Assembly (NCBI RefSeq): GCF_022539505.1
Contig: NC_061514.1
Coordinates: forward strand, 339,061,090-339,125,089
Length of the DNA stretch: 64,000 nucleotides
Direction of reading: 5' to 3'
Source of the DNA: Lolium rigidum
Taxonomy: Eukaryota > Streptophyta > Magnoliopsida > Poales > Poaceae
How positions within the stretch are numbered: position 1 is the first letter of the stretch; the number at the start of each line of letters is the position of its first letter. Positions 23,806-35,862 of the stretch are shown in pieces. The translations under genes and the position numbers were made by a program. Below the pieces are notes generated by a model that made no database searches, was not told the origin of the DNA, and saw only the letters and a program-made list of their open reading frames with translations.

Positions 23806-24979
23806 TGTTGACTGCCAAAACCCACCGGCGGGCAGCGGCCTTGTCAACACCGTAGAGCCGGGAAGAGCCTAGAGCTGCGGCTGGCTGAGACCCCTCCGAG
23901 CGACGGCCCGCAATGCTCTTCCGGTCACACGCGGCGATGCGAAGTGCAGGGCGTGCCACCTGACCTATACCTGGCCGGGAAGGTGATGGGGATGCCTCGC
24001 TTAGTTTCTGCAGGGGCATACATGTAAACGTTAAATACGAGCCTCGATCGGCTCTCAGGTTATCTCGTGAATCGGCTCAAAGAGCCGATCCACCCATGAT
24101 TCGTACGGGGTGCACGAATACTTGGTGGTCCTGCTTGATCAAGATAGAGCTAATGAGATCTACGACGATTTAGGGTTTTCACCGCATAATCGGATCATCC
24201 TACTCCAGGTTGGGCCTCGCGGCCACGCACGGTGCTCGTAAGCCGATCCTAAACAAGGCCTAAAAACCAACATGAAGTTGATCCTCGGAACATCCTGTTT
24301 AGGACTTGCGAACGCCACCCTACGTGCCACTGGATCCTCCCCCCTTTGTAAGGCCTAACTATTGCAAATATTAAACTAATCCTTGTAGAACAAGGAGCAA
24401 TCGTAACGGATCAGATCTACTAAATAATGATCAAGCGGGGTGCCGCCCCCACACCTGAGATAGGCGTGAGGGCGGCTAGATATGCAAGGGTTGCACTACG
24501 TAAGCATGCTTAAACGAAGAACAATGCTAACCCTAACACATCTAATGATAACTACGTTGCTCGCCATCAAAAGCGCTTCAGATGCGAGCAACGCATGAAC
24601 AACGTGGGGCTTGTGCTTGCCTAGATCGCAAGATGCGATCTAGGCAGCATGTCGCTTACGATAGAAACCCTCGAGACGAAGGAGTTGGCGATGCGCCGAG
24701 ATTGGTTTGTTTGGGGTTGAACGTGAGTTGTTGTTTATTCCATAAACCCTAGGTACATATTTATAGTCCAAGGGACTTTCTAATGTGGGCGTGCACCAAA
24801 CCGTGCACGACTAAGATTCTACTTTCTAAACTAAGATGCGATCTAATATTTTACGGATACAAGGGCAACTAAACCCAACTTGGCATAACAGGCCGATTCA
24901 CGTAATCCTCCATGTATATTTCTTTAAGCCCATCTTGATTGCGGCCCACCTCTGACTCGGTTAAATTCTGGTGATAACA
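23806..24979 (-). repeat. 5' LTR of Tat-type copy 1
   Basis: 1174 bp, TGTTGACTGCC to GGTGATAACA on the plus strand, followed by the TSD GCCTC at 24980. High similarity to 17849-19026 indicates a recent insertion. Confidence 0.93.
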
Positions 24980-26243
24980 GCCTCTTAACTAGCTTGTTGA
25001 TTAATAGATGATCATTGTTTCATGATCATGAACATTGGATGTTATTAATAACAAGGTTATGTCATTATATGAATGATGTAATGGACACACCCAATTAAGC
25101 GTAGCATAAGATCACGTCATTAAGTTATTTGCTATAAGCTTTCGATACATAGTTACCTAGTCCTTTCGACCATGAGATCATGTAAATCACTTATACCAGA
25201 AAGGTACTTTGATTACATCAAACGCCACTGCGTAAATGGGTGGTTATAAAGGTGGGATTAAGTATCCGGAAAGTATGAGTTGAGGCATATGGATCAACAG
25301 TGGGATTTGTCCATCCCGATGACGGATAGATATACTCTGGGCCCTCTCGGTGGAATGTCGTCTAAATAGCTTGCAAGCATATGAATAGTTCATAAAGAGA
25401 CCACATACCACGGTACGAGTAAAGAGTACTTGTCAGGAGACGAGGTTGAACAAGGTATAGAGAGATACCGATGATCAAACCTCGGACAAGTAAAATATCG
25501 CGTGACAAAGGGAATCGGTATCGTATGTGAATGGTTCATCAGATCACTAAGTCATCGTTGAATATGTGGGAGCCATTATAGATCTCCAGATCCCGCTATT
25601 GGTTATTGGTCGGAGAGAGTTCTCAACCATGTCTACATAGTTCGCGAACCGTAGGGTGACACACTTAAGGTTTTGATGTCGTATTAGTAGAACTTGAATA
25701 TGGAATGGAGTTCGAAGTTTTGTTTGAAGTCTCGGATGGGATCCCGGACATCACGAGGAGTTCCGGAATGGTCCGGAGAATAAGATTCATATATAGGAAG
25801 TCATTTTATAAGTTTGAAAATGATCCGGTGCATTTATGGAAGGTTCTAGAAAAGTCCGGAAGAAATCACTTTGGAAGGCGGAGTCCCGAAGGGACTCCAC
25901 CTCCCATGGCCGGCCAACCCTAGAGGGGTGGAGTTCCAGGTGGACTCCACCAAGGGTGGCCGGCCACCCCCCTCATGGAAGGGTGGGAGTCCCACTTGAG
26001 GTGGGAATCCCACCTTGGGTAGGTTTCCCTACACATGGAAGGTTTTGGGTTGGGGTCTTATTCGAAGACTTGTAGTCCAACACTTGGGGGTTCCACCTAT
26101 ATAATGAGGGGCAAGGGGAGGGGGCCGGACACACAAAAAAAAAGCCACCACCTTGGCGGCACCCCTTGGAGGCCGGCCACCCTCTCTCCCCAAACCCTAG
26201 CCGCCCCACTCCTCCACCTCTCCCGCAACGCTTAGCGAAGCTC
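24980..26243 (+). repeat. Copia 5' LTR, piece 2
   Basis: Continues the LTR from the TSD GCCTC to CTTAGCGAAGCTC, colinear with 55452-56731 of the 3' LTR. It holds the GC-rich U3 with TGGCCGGCC words and a TATA box at 26098-26105. The second Tat-type element follows at 26244. Confidence 0.93.
26098..26105 (+). promoter_or_regulatory. TATA box of the Copia 5' LTR
   Basis: TATATAAT in the context TTCCACCTATATAATGAGG, about 145 bp upstream of the nested element at 26244. The copy in the 3' LTR is near 56590. The nested element would interrupt any transcript leader started here. Confidence 0.55.
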
Positions 26244-27416
26244 TGTTGACTGCCAAAACCCACCGGCGGGCAGCGGCCTTGTCAACACCGTAGAGCCGGG
26301 AAGAGCCTAGAGCTGCGGCTGGCCGAGACCCCTCCGAGCGACGGCCCGCAATGCTCTTCCGGTCACACGCGGCGATGCGAAGTGCAAGGGCGTGCCACCT
26401 GACCTATACCTGGCCAGGAAGGTGATGGGGATGCCTCGCTTAGTTTCCTGCAGGGCATACATGTAAACGTTAAATACGAGCCTCGATCGGCTCTCAGGTT
26501 ATCCTTGGAATCGGCTCAAAGAGCCGATCCACCCATGATTCGTACGGGGTGCACGAATACTTGGTGGTCCTGCTTGATCAAGATAGAGCTAATGAGATCT
26601 ACGACGATTTAGGGTTTTCACCGCATAATTGGATCATCCTACTCCAAGTTGGGCCTCGCGGCCACGCACGGTGCTCGTAAGCCGATCCTAAACAAGGCCT
26701 AAAAACCAACATGAAGTTGATCCTCGGAACATCCTGTTTAGGACTTGCGAACGCCACCCTACGTGCCACTTGGATCCTCCCCCTTTGTAAGGCCTAACTA
26801 TTGCGGATATTAAACTAATCCTTGTAGAACAAGGAGCAATCGTAACGGATCAGATCTACTAAATAATGATCAAGCGGGTGCCGCCCCCACACCTGAGATA
26901 GGCGTGAGGGCGGCTAGATATGCAAGGGTTGCACTACGTAAGCATGCTTAAACGAAGAACAATGCTAACCCTAACACATCTAATGATAACTACGTTGCTC
27001 GCCATCAAAAGCGCTTCGATACGAGCAACGCATGAACAACGTGGGGCTTGTGCTGCCTAGATCGCAAGATGCGATCTAGGCAGCATGTCGCTTACCGGAT
27101 AGAAACCCTCGAGACGAAGGAGTTGGCGATGCGCCGAGATTGGTTTGTTTTGGGGTTGAACGTGAGTTGTTGTTTATTCCATAAACCCTAGGTACATATT
27201 TATAGTCCCACGGACTTTCTAACGTGGGAATATCCCCACCGTACACGAGACAAACTCTAACTTTTAATCCACAACGCAATCTACTATAAAAAGATACACG
27301 GGTAAACTAGCCCAAATTCTCCATATAAGGCCGCTTCGAAATCTTCCACGTGTAATCTTCCAAACCCATCTCTCTTGCGGCCCACCTCCCGATTTGACCA
27401 AAATCCGGTGATAACA
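26244..27416 (-). repeat. 3' LTR of Tat-type copy 2
   Basis: 1173 bp. The first roughly 960 bp (plus-strand order) match copy 1 closely; after GGACTTTCTA near 27221 the sequence is unrelated or strongly diverged until the common GGTGATAACA end. Confidence 0.92.
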
Positions 27417-27427
27417 CATGCCCCCTG
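27417..27427 (-). other. Polypurine tract of Tat-type copy 2
   Basis: The minus strand reads CCAGGGGGCATG next to the LTR start TGTTATCACC, as in copy 1. Confidence 0.7.
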
Positions 27428-27701
27428 GTTTTGGCAATGATAATTCCAAAACCACTCGTTTTTCCTTCGAAGGGTCATGTCATGGCGGAGCAGAGCCGTT
27501 ACAGCATCCGTCATCATTATGCCCTGTCTTCTCGGCTTCTCCACAAATTCCGACAGCTTTGGCGTCGATTCCTTGGAAGGCTGTAATGGCATTAAACCTT
27601 CACCAGATTTCTCATTACTTAACCGTGCCGACTGGTTAGCTCTCTTTATCCTCTATTCCATCCCAGCCATCGGCACCAAAAAACCCTCTCCTCCTGTAGC
27701 A

Positions 27702-28125
27702 ATGTCTTCCTCTTCCTCTTCCTTCTCAAAACTCTTCCCCCAATCTTCGCCGAAGAAGAAGAACGAAGACAGCCCCCCACCCCGCAGTGAATCCCTTCTC
27801 CTCCGACAAGGAGGAGAAAGAAGGAGAAGCAGCGAAGGTCAAGGCCTCCCCTCCGCCAAGCTCCCGCCGAAGAAGCGCTCCCGCATGTGGGCGGACAGCG
27901 AGGACGAAGATGATGACGAAGAGGAAGAGGAGGAGGATGACTCCTCCTCCTCCATCGGGTATCCGCCGACCAAGCGCTTCCGCTCTCCGGGCGGACAGCG
28001 AGGATGATGATGATGACGAGGAGGAAGAGGCTCCGGCCAAGGGCTGGGGCAGCAGCGACGAGGAGCTCCCTGGGAGCAGCGCCGACGACGTCGACGGCGG
28101 CGATGACGAGGACAGCGACGACTAG
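27702..28125 (+). pseudogene. Antisense acidic ORF of Tat-type copy 2, frameshifted
   Basis: Same start (MSSSSSSFSKLFPQSSPKKK) and same acidic end (DDVDGGDDEDSDD) as the copy 1 ORF, with compensating frame changes near 27780-27860 and 27985. The region is 424 nt against 423 nt in copy 1. One break is CGCTCTCCGGGCGG against CGCTCCTGGGCGG in copy 1, a CTG/CCGG-type difference that may be a consensus error. Confidence 0.55.
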
Positions 28126-29447
28126 TAGTATAGGACTAGTAGTAGCAGTGCACTAGGCACCGAGATCCCTCTTTTGAGAGCCATCGACTCTTTCTTGTAA
28201 AGCCGCTCCTTGGAATTAATGAAATTGTTCTTTCCATTCATCCTTTAATCGCTCCAATTTCATTCCTTCCGCCTGTCATGCTAAGACCGATAGCAACGCG
28301 TCGGACTTCTTCCCTTTTGAACGCCGAGGAAACCGGATTCTAATTAGCTCGTAGGCTAAAAACTTCTCAATTTTTAGGCTGCGATTAGATATCCCTTAGC
28401 CGACAACAACTCGTCGGCTATTTTGAGAACCCAGTCCCTTTCCTTTTCTTGCAGCAACAGCACAGTCCAAGCCCTGTACTAGACGACGGCTTTTCCTTCC
28501 CAGTTCCTCCCCGAGACGATCATGATGCAGCCGCAGCCGAGGTGACTCTAATCGGCTCTTAAAAAACAGGTCTGTTGCCCCCCGAGTCTCAGCCAAGGCA
28601 CGACAGAGACGAGGATACGCAAATTAGCTGTATGGACCTGGGCTTGATCATATCTGAAGGGGCTTCTTATGTAGAGCCAGCCGATCTGCACATAAATCGG
28701 CTTCCCAAAGCAGAGAGCCTTCAAGGTGAGCTGCCCCCCGAGCTTCTTTAGTTCTTGCTGGCTAGATCGGCTCCTTTCCTTTGGTGAATCTAATGCAATC
28801 CATCCTTGACCTGATCCGCCCGCCTATGCTGCTCCTGATATTGTTCTTGAAGAGAGGATCTGAGCTTCCAAACTGCTCCATTGAGGAGTTCCTTCATAAA
28901 AATCTCCCTTTGTGCTCCATTGACCCTCTGATCGTAACAGTTACTCCCCTTGAGTCGATGGCCATGCATCGGCTTTCATATCCTTAAGTCGATGCCTGCT
29001 GCATCGGCTGTGTTCGAAAACTTTCGAATTTTCATATATATATATTTTTTTATTTGGCCGATTTTTCTTAATCGGCCCCCAATGTTTCATTGCACGTATG
29101 TTCTCACATGTCTTATCTGCACATGTTCATCTGATTATATGCCCCCCGAGCCGATACCTGCTGGATGACTGCAGATATCGGCTTGTATGGATAGCCAGGG
29201 CACTGCACTTGTACGTCGGCTCCGCAAAAATCCACGCTGACTCTCGTCCGCCGACGTGGCCACCGCTCAGTAGATCGGTGCTTGAACGCAGGCGAACATG
29301 TGGTGAAAGTAATTTTGGCCGATTGCTGGAATCGGCCTCCATATTCATTGGAGAGCTGATCGAAGGTCCCGTAATGTCCCTTCATAAACTTTTTGGGGCC
29401 GATCACAAGGATCAGCCTCGCCTGGTTTGCTCATTGGTTTAATCTTG
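28126..29447 (-). other. ATCGGC-rich non-coding region of copy 2
   Basis: Counterpart of 19736-20970, with the same recurring ATCGGC/GCCGAT words and no convincing frame. It carries a different stretch around 29040-29300 from the matching part of copy 1. Confidence 0.55.
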
Positions 29448-32217
29448 CTATTCGGTTAGGCTGGATAAAACCAACCCAACCTCTGACTTGATGCGCTTGC
29501 TGTCGTCCACCTTGAGTGCACCGTAGAGTCGTGGAGCACTAAGCTCTGTCGGAAAGACGAGTACCATGTTTGTGCCAGCCGATGTCTCATCATCGGCTTT
29601 CCTCTGTTTGGGGCGCCACTCCATTTTCCGTGGACGACCCTCTTCATCCAGGGTTCGCCGAACCTTTGCAGCCAGATCAGGCCGTGCCTTCCTTAGCGTA
29701 TGCAGGTATAACCTCTCGGCCTCCTCCGGGCCGCGCAATCACCGAACCCCGCGCTTTTGGGAACGGCTGAGTCCGTCAGGGCACCACCTTGGCCGGTGGT
29801 ACCTGTCTTCTTCTACTTCTCCCTCGTCTTCCGAATCCTCAAGATCTGCCCAACGAGGTGACTCAGCGCGTTTGCTTTGTGGTGGGAGAGGCCCTAGGCG
29901 CTCGAACACAGACACGTTGGCTGCCTCCTTCTTCTTCTTGTTGCATTCGGGCAATTGCCGATTGTGGGCAATCGGCTCATTCCTGAATCCCAGCAGTGTC
30001 TGAAGAAGGGGCAGTCCCAGTGTCTGGCGTTGTCATCTTGCTCCCTTGATGTTTCCGTGGCACAGCGCTCGTGCTCCTCCTCATCGCGATCCTGCCGACG
30101 ATATCTTCTGGCTTCTCTAGCCAGACGATCTCCTCTATCATCATAATTGGACCGTCGGCGTTGGTCATACTGACTCACATATTTGTTGAGGAGGTGATCG
30201 GAGAGGAGTCGCCGATATCTTATATTCTTCACCTCTCCCTCCGTGACATAGCGCTTGCCATCATGACGGAGCCGATCGCGTGGAGCGGCCTCCTCTCGTA
30301 TCCTTGCTATGAGAGCAGCTGCCCTCATCTCCATCTTTGCCGCAGTGGTTCCCGGGTCCTACCATGTTGATGCTCGAACGAGGGACCTGGCTGGCAACCC
30401 TCAGGGTAGGTGACTTCCACCATGTTAACGGCGGGGAAGGGTTGGGTGTCGACCTTCATGGCGTACTGGTTGAAAATTAGCCGCCCCTTCTCTATCGCCG
30501 CTTGGATGTGCTGACGCCACACCCGGCAGTCGTTGGTGGCATGGGAAAGCGAGTTGTGGAATTTGCAGTACGGCTTTCCGTTTAGCTCCTTCGCCGTGGG
30601 GAACTTGAGACCTTCAGGAATCGTCAACTGTTTCTCCTTGAGCAGGAGGTCAAAGATTTGCTCAGTCTTGGTCACGTCGAAATCAAATCCCCTGGGCGGC
30701 CCTGGTGGCTTTACCCATTTGCAGGACACGGGGTTCCTCCCCGAGTCCACTCAGCCATCGCTATTTCTTGGTCTCCCGCAGGCACTTCATCTTCCTCCGT
30801 ATCGACCATGACTACCGCACGCTTGAACTTGTCCTGGTACGAGTCCGGGTGGCGCTGTTCATATGCTGATAGTTTCGAACCATGTGCGCCGGCGAGGGAT
30901 AGTCTCGCTTGGGAGGCCATGTCCTTGAGCTGTGTTGCAAGGCCAGCTACTGCCAACTCGATTGCTTCCTTTTCGGTTATACGAACCGAATAACATCGGT
31001 TCCTAAGATTCCTGAAGCGCTGGATGTACTCGTCACCGTTTCCCCGCGCTTCGACGTAGTTGTGCTAGATCGGCAATGCCGGACTCGGAAGCTTCGAATG
31101 GTATTGCATATGGAACTGTTCTTCCAATTGCTTCCAAGACTCGGATGGAGTTTGCTTGGCAAAGAGGTGTACCATCCAAAAGCCGATCCCGTGAGGGACT
31201 GTGAAAAGAGCCTCACGCGTAGCTGATCCGACACCGAAGCCGGTCCTAGTTGAGCCAAATATCGGCCGACGTGCTCGATGGAGCTGGAGCCATCCGATCC
31301 ACCGAATTTGGAGAAGTCGGGGAGCCGATATTTAGGTGGCAGCGGGATCATCTCGTAATCGTCGGGGTACGGCTTGGAGTAGCCGATCGCCCTTCTCTTC
31401 GGCACCATGCCGAACTGGTCTCTCAGTATGGTACTGATCTGATCCGCTGTGCTGGCCGTAGGAGTTGCACTCTGAAGATTCGCCGGGGTGGCGTACTTAG
31501 CCAGCCATGTTTGCTTTTCCAGCTCTGAGCCAACTGCAGGAGCTGGGCTCGGGAGTTTCGTCGGTGTGGCGTACTTAGTCAGCCACGTCTGCTTCTCAAG
31601 CTCTGTCGCCGACGTTCCTCCTGTCTTCGCCGGAGTCCCCGATGTTGTGGCCTGGTTTGTGAGTGCCCAGTCACCACAATCCGGCACATACGTGCACGCG
31701 TATCCTTGAGGGATCTCCTTAGGCGCCTCCATTAAGAACTGGTAGTCACTAGGGTCACCACCAATCTTGTAGACGAGGAATGCCGGTGTAGTCGGCACTT
31801 CAGCAGGTGCTGCCAACGCATATGGCAGTGGTGGACGGGACTGGAATGGCAACTCTCCTTGATGAGTCCCGAGAGCTGGTCCTGACGGCGAGTACTGGTG
31901 GCTCATGATCTCTTGGATTACGCGCAGAGCGACACGCTCCAACACGTTGACCAAGTTTTCAGAGTGGCGATGTAGCGAGTGAGCCACCAAGTAGTTGATC
32001 TCCTGCCGCAGTCCCTCGGTGCGTTCCTCCGACGGGGCGAGAGGTCTATCCCATCGAGAGCACCTTGCGGTGAGAATCCCTTCCATCCGATGCCATGGGA
32101 ACGGGTTCTGCGAAAAGAGCCGATGAGGTCGGCTTCGAGGGTGGCCTTGATCTCGTTGTATTGCTTCTTGAGCTCGTCGAGCAGCTCCTCGTAGGTGAGC
32201 GGCGTGCCGTCCGCCAT
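29448..32217 (-). pseudogene. Tat-type gag polyprotein (copy 2), better preserved
   Basis: ATG at 32217 (MADGTPLTYEELLDELKKQY). After an early frameshift near 32110 one frame stays open to about 30977, carrying the proline-rich region, a tandem ELEKQTWL.KYATP motif, YRLPDFSKFGGSDGSSSIEH, then ELRVRLFSQSLTGSAFGWY, the gag core. After further shifts come a zinc-knuckle-like CKFHNSLSHATNDC (near 30560), an Arg/Glu-rich segment (near 30170-30040) and the common end SAPRLYGALKVDD (near 29500). No protease or pol follows. It gives the cleaner view of this gag. Confidence 0.8.
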
Positions 32218-32255
32218 CTCGGATGTAGATGGCGATGTGGTTGATGTAGACGATT

Positions 32256-32273
32256 GTCCCACCGGGCGTGCCG
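32256..32273 (-). other. Primer binding site of Tat-type copy 2
   Basis: The minus strand reads CGGCACGCCCGGTGGGAC, one base different from copy 1, five bases from the 5' LTR. Confidence 0.7.
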
Positions 32274-32278
32274 GAATG

Positions 32279-33452
32279 TGTTGACTGCCAAAACCCACCG
32301 GCGGGCAGCGGCCTTGTCAACACCGTAGAGCCGGGAAGAGCCTAGAGCTGCGGCTGGCCGAGACCCCTCCGAGCGACGGCCCGCAATGCTCTTCCGGTCA
32401 CACGCGGTGATGCGAAGTGCAAGGGCGTGCCACCTGACCTATACCTGGCCGGGAAGGTGATGGGGATGCCTCGCTTAGTTTCTGCAGGGCATACATGTAA
32501 ACGTTAAATACGAGCCTCGATCGGCTCTCAGGTTATCTCGTGAATCGGCTCAAAGAGCCGATCCACCCATGATTCGTACGGGGTGCACGAATACTTGGTG
32601 GTCCTGCTTGATCAAGATAGAGCTAATGAGATCTACGACGATTTAGGGTTTTCACCGCATAATCGGATCATCCTACTCCAGGTTGGGCCTCGCGGCCACG
32701 CACGGTGCTCGTAAGCCGATCCTAAACAAGGCCTAAAAACCAACATGAAGTTGATCCTCGGAACATCCTGTTTAGGACTTGCGAACGCCACCCTACGTGC
32801 CACTGGATCCTCCCCCCCTTGTAAGGCCTAACTATTGCGGATATTAAACTAATCCTTGTAGAACAAGGAGCAATCGTAACGGATCAGATCTACTAAATAA
32901 TGATCAAGCGGGTGCCGCCCCCACACCCGAGATAGGCGTGAGGGCGGCTAGATATGCAAGGGTTGCACTACGTAAGCATGCTTAAACGAAGAACAATGCT
33001 AACCCTAACACATCTAATGATAACTACGTTGCTCGCCATCAAAAGCGCTTCGAGTACGAGCAACGCATGAACAACGTGGGGCTTGTGCTGCCTAGATCGC
33101 AAGATGCGATCTAGGCAGCATGTCGCTACTCCGATAGAAACCCTCGAGACGAAGGAGTTGGCGATGCGCCGAGATTGGTTTGTTTTGGGGTTGAACGTGA
33201 GTTGTTGTTTATTCCATAAACCCTAGGTACATATTTATAGTCCAGCGGACTTTCTACCGTGGGAATATCCCCACCGTACACGAGACAAACTCTAACTTTT
33301 AATCCACAACGCAATCTACTATAAAAAGATACACGGGTAAACTAGCCCAAATTCTCCATATAAGGCCGCTTCAGAAATCTTCCACGTGTAATCTTCCAAA
33401 CCCATCTCTCTTGCGGCCCACCTCCTGATTTGACCAAAATCTGGTGATAACA
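32279..33452 (-). repeat. 5' LTR of Tat-type copy 2
   Basis: 1174 bp, near-identical to 26244-27416 including the copy-2-specific outer section (about 33250-33452). Confidence 0.92.
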
Positions 33453-33816
33453 GCTCCACCGGAGATCTCCATCGACACCGCCACCACGCCGTCGTGCTGC
33501 CGGATTCAAGGAGGAGCTACTACTTCCGCTGCCCGCTGGAACGGGGAGAAGGACGTCGTCTTCATCAACACCGAATGTGTGACCGAGTACGGAGGTGCTG
33601 CCCGATTGTGGCACCGTCAATATCTTCTACGCGCTTTTAAAACCGGCAAGTGATCGTCTACCGCAGAAACAAGAGCCTCATCTTGTAGGCTTTGGAAATC
33701 TTCAAGGATGAGTCTCGTTCATCCCCTCGTTGCTCCCGTCTTCTAGATTGCATCTTGGCTTGGATTGCGTTCTTGCGGTAGGAATTTTTTTGTTTTCTAT
33801 GCAACGAATCCCTACA
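33453..33816 (+). repeat. Copia 5' LTR, piece 3
   Basis: Completes the LTR from GCTCCACCGGAGATC to CGAATCCCTACA, colinear with 56728-57093. The primer binding site follows directly. Confidence 0.93.
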
Positions 33817-33817
33817 G

Positions 33818-33830
33818 TGGTATCAGAGCC
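33818..33830 (+). other. Copia primer binding site
   Basis: TGGTATCAGAGCC one base after the LTR, complementary to the 3' end of initiator Met-tRNA, as in BARE-type elements. Confidence 0.9.
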
Positions 33831-35020
33831 GTATCTATGCATAGATGTTTACACGAGTAGAACACAATTGTTTTGTGGGCGTTGATGCTTTGTTGTCTTT
33901 AGTTTGAGTACTTTGCATCTTTGTGGCATAGTGGGATGAAGCGGCTCGGGCTAACTTTACATGACCGCGTTCATGAGATTTGCTCCACGCTCGACATGCA
34001 ACTTGTATTGCATAAGTGGCTTGTCGGGTGTCTGTCTCTCCTACTATAGTGAAGATTCAATTTACTCTTCTATTGACAACACTAGTATCACCCTTGTGGT
34101 TCATGTTCGTAGGTAGATTAGATCTTACTCGAAAACCCTAAACCACGTAAAATATGCAAACCAAATTAGAGAACGTCTAACTTGTTTTTGCATGGTTTGG
34201 TGATGTCATATGGCCATAATGTGATGATGAATATGTATGAGATGATCATTATTGTATTGTGGCAACCGGCAGGAGCCTTAATGTTGTCTTTAAATTTCAT
34301 GTTGAGTAGTATTTCAAAGAAGTTGTAATAGTTGCTACATGGGAGAACAATCATGAAGACGACGCCATTGACCTTGACGCTACGCTGACGATGATGGAGA
34401 TCATTCCCGTTGATGATGGAGATCATGTCCGTGCTTTGGAGATGAAGATCAAAGGCGCAAAGACAAAGGGGCCTTATCATATCACATATGAACTGCATGT
34501 GATGTTAATCCTTTTATGCATCTTATTTTGCTTAGATCACGACGGTAGCATTATAAGATGATCCCTCTCACTAAAATATCAAGATAATAAAGTGTTCATC
34601 CTTAGTAGCACCGTTGCCAAGACTTGTCCTTTCGAAGCATCTCGTGATGATCGGGTGTGATAGAATCAACAAGTGCATACAACGGGTGCAAGCCAGTTTT
34701 GCACATGTGGATACTAAGGTTGCGCGCCTTGACGAGCCTAGCATGTACAGACATGGTCTCGGAACACGTGATACCGAAAGGTAGAGCATGAATCATATGA
34801 TTGATATGATGAACACTTTGAGTGTTCGCCATTGAAGTTACATCTTGTCTCGTGATGATCGGACTTGGTGTGGTGGATTTGGTTCGTGTGATCACTAAGA
34901 CAATTCGAGGGATATTGTTTTGAGTGGGAGTTCACCTAGATTTTTAATTTTGTTGAATTAAAATTTGAACTCAATTTGTCATAAACTTAGTCTAAACTAT
35001 TGCAAATATATGTTGTAGAT
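33831..35020 (+). other. Copia untranslated leader
   Basis: About 1.2 kb between primer site and gag with no long sense frame. A long leader of this kind is usual for BARE/Angela elements and would hold packaging signals; none was identified. Confidence 0.7.
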
Positions 35021-35862
35021 ATGGCGTCCCCAATCAATTTTAACCAGTTCCTAGAGAAAGAAAAGCTTAAGAGCAACGGTAGCAACTTCACCGACCGGTT
35101 CCGTCATGTGAGGATTTTCCTCGCCGGCGGAAATCTGCAATATGTGCTTGATGCACCGCTAGGTGACCCTCCCGCGAAACCGAAACCGATGAAGTAAAGA
35201 ATGTTTATGCGACTCGGAAAACTCGTTACTCTCAAGTTCAGTGTGCCATCCTATGCAGTCTGGAAGCCGATCTTCAAAAACGTTTTGAGCACCACGATCC
35301 TCATGAGTTGGTCAATGAGGTGAAAGCTATCTTTGAAACTCATGTGGCCGTGGAATGCTATGAAGCATCGAAACACTTCTTCAGCTGCATGATGGAAGAA
35401 GGCAGCTCCGTTAGTGAGCACATGCTCGCCATGACCGGGCATGCGAAGAAACTCAGTGACTTGGGAATAGTGATTCCTAACCGACTGGGGATTAATCGTG
35501 TCCTTCAATCACTGCCACCTAGTTACAAGAACTTTGTGATGAACTACAATATGCAGAACATGAACAAAGAGTTACCTGAACTCTTCGCCATGCTGAAATC
35601 TGCTGAGGTTGAGATAAAGAAAGAGCACCAAGTGTTGATGTTCAACAAAACCACCAGTTTCAAGAAACAGGGCAAGTCTAAAGGAAAATTCAAGAAGGGT
35701 GGCAAGAAAGCTGCCACGCCTCCTGTGAAACCTAAGACTGGCCCTAAGCCTGATGCTGAGTGCTATTACTGTAAGGAGAAGGAACACTGGAAGCGTAATT
35801 GCTCCAAGTATTTGGCTGATCTCAAGAGCGGCCTTGTCAAGAAGAAGAAAGAAGGTATATCT
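35021..35862 (+). pseudogene. Copia gag, frameshifted
   Basis: Starts ATG at 35021 (MASPINFNQFLEKEKL), stops at 35197 after a frame change near 35180, and resumes in another frame (35308 onward: VNEVKAIFETHVAVECYEAS) with the gag core (MLAMTGHAKKLSDLG, LQSLPPSYKNFVMNYNM). A lysine-rich linker leads to a zinc knuckle, CYYCKEKEHWKRNC, at about 35762-35803. The knuckle keeps its C-C-H-C ligands but has Glu where a Gly is usual. Gag would form the cytoplasmic particle. Confidence 0.85.

Larger units (their letters stand above)
17849..24979 (-). mobile_element. Gag-only Tat-lineage gypsy element, copy 1
   Basis: A 7.13-kb element on the minus strand with near-identical LTRs (17849-19026 and 23806-24979) and TSD GCCTC. 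Primer binding site and gag lie beside the right LTR, a purine tract beside the left LTR, so the right LTR is the 5' one. Gag stops where protease would begin in full-length relatives; protease, RT, RNase H and integrase are absent. An acidic ORF lies antisense between gag and the 3' LTR. Gag motifs and antisense ORF fit the Tat (Retand/RIRE2-like) lineage. Copy 2 at 26244-33452 is colinear. Movement would need enzymes from another element. Confidence 0.88.
26244..33452 (-). mobile_element. Gag-only Tat-lineage gypsy element, copy 2
   Basis: A 7.21-kb element colinear with 17849-24979: LTRs at 26244-27416 and 32279-33452, purine tract at the left LTR, primer site at the right, gag on the minus strand and the acidic antisense ORF near the 3' LTR. 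GCTC flanks both sides (26240-26243 and 33453-33456), a 4-bp match or a 5-bp AGCTC if the last LTR base is shared. Pol is absent at the same point as in copy 1, so the two descend from one defective lineage. The outer about 200 bp of the LTR differs sharply from copy 1. Confidence 0.88.
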
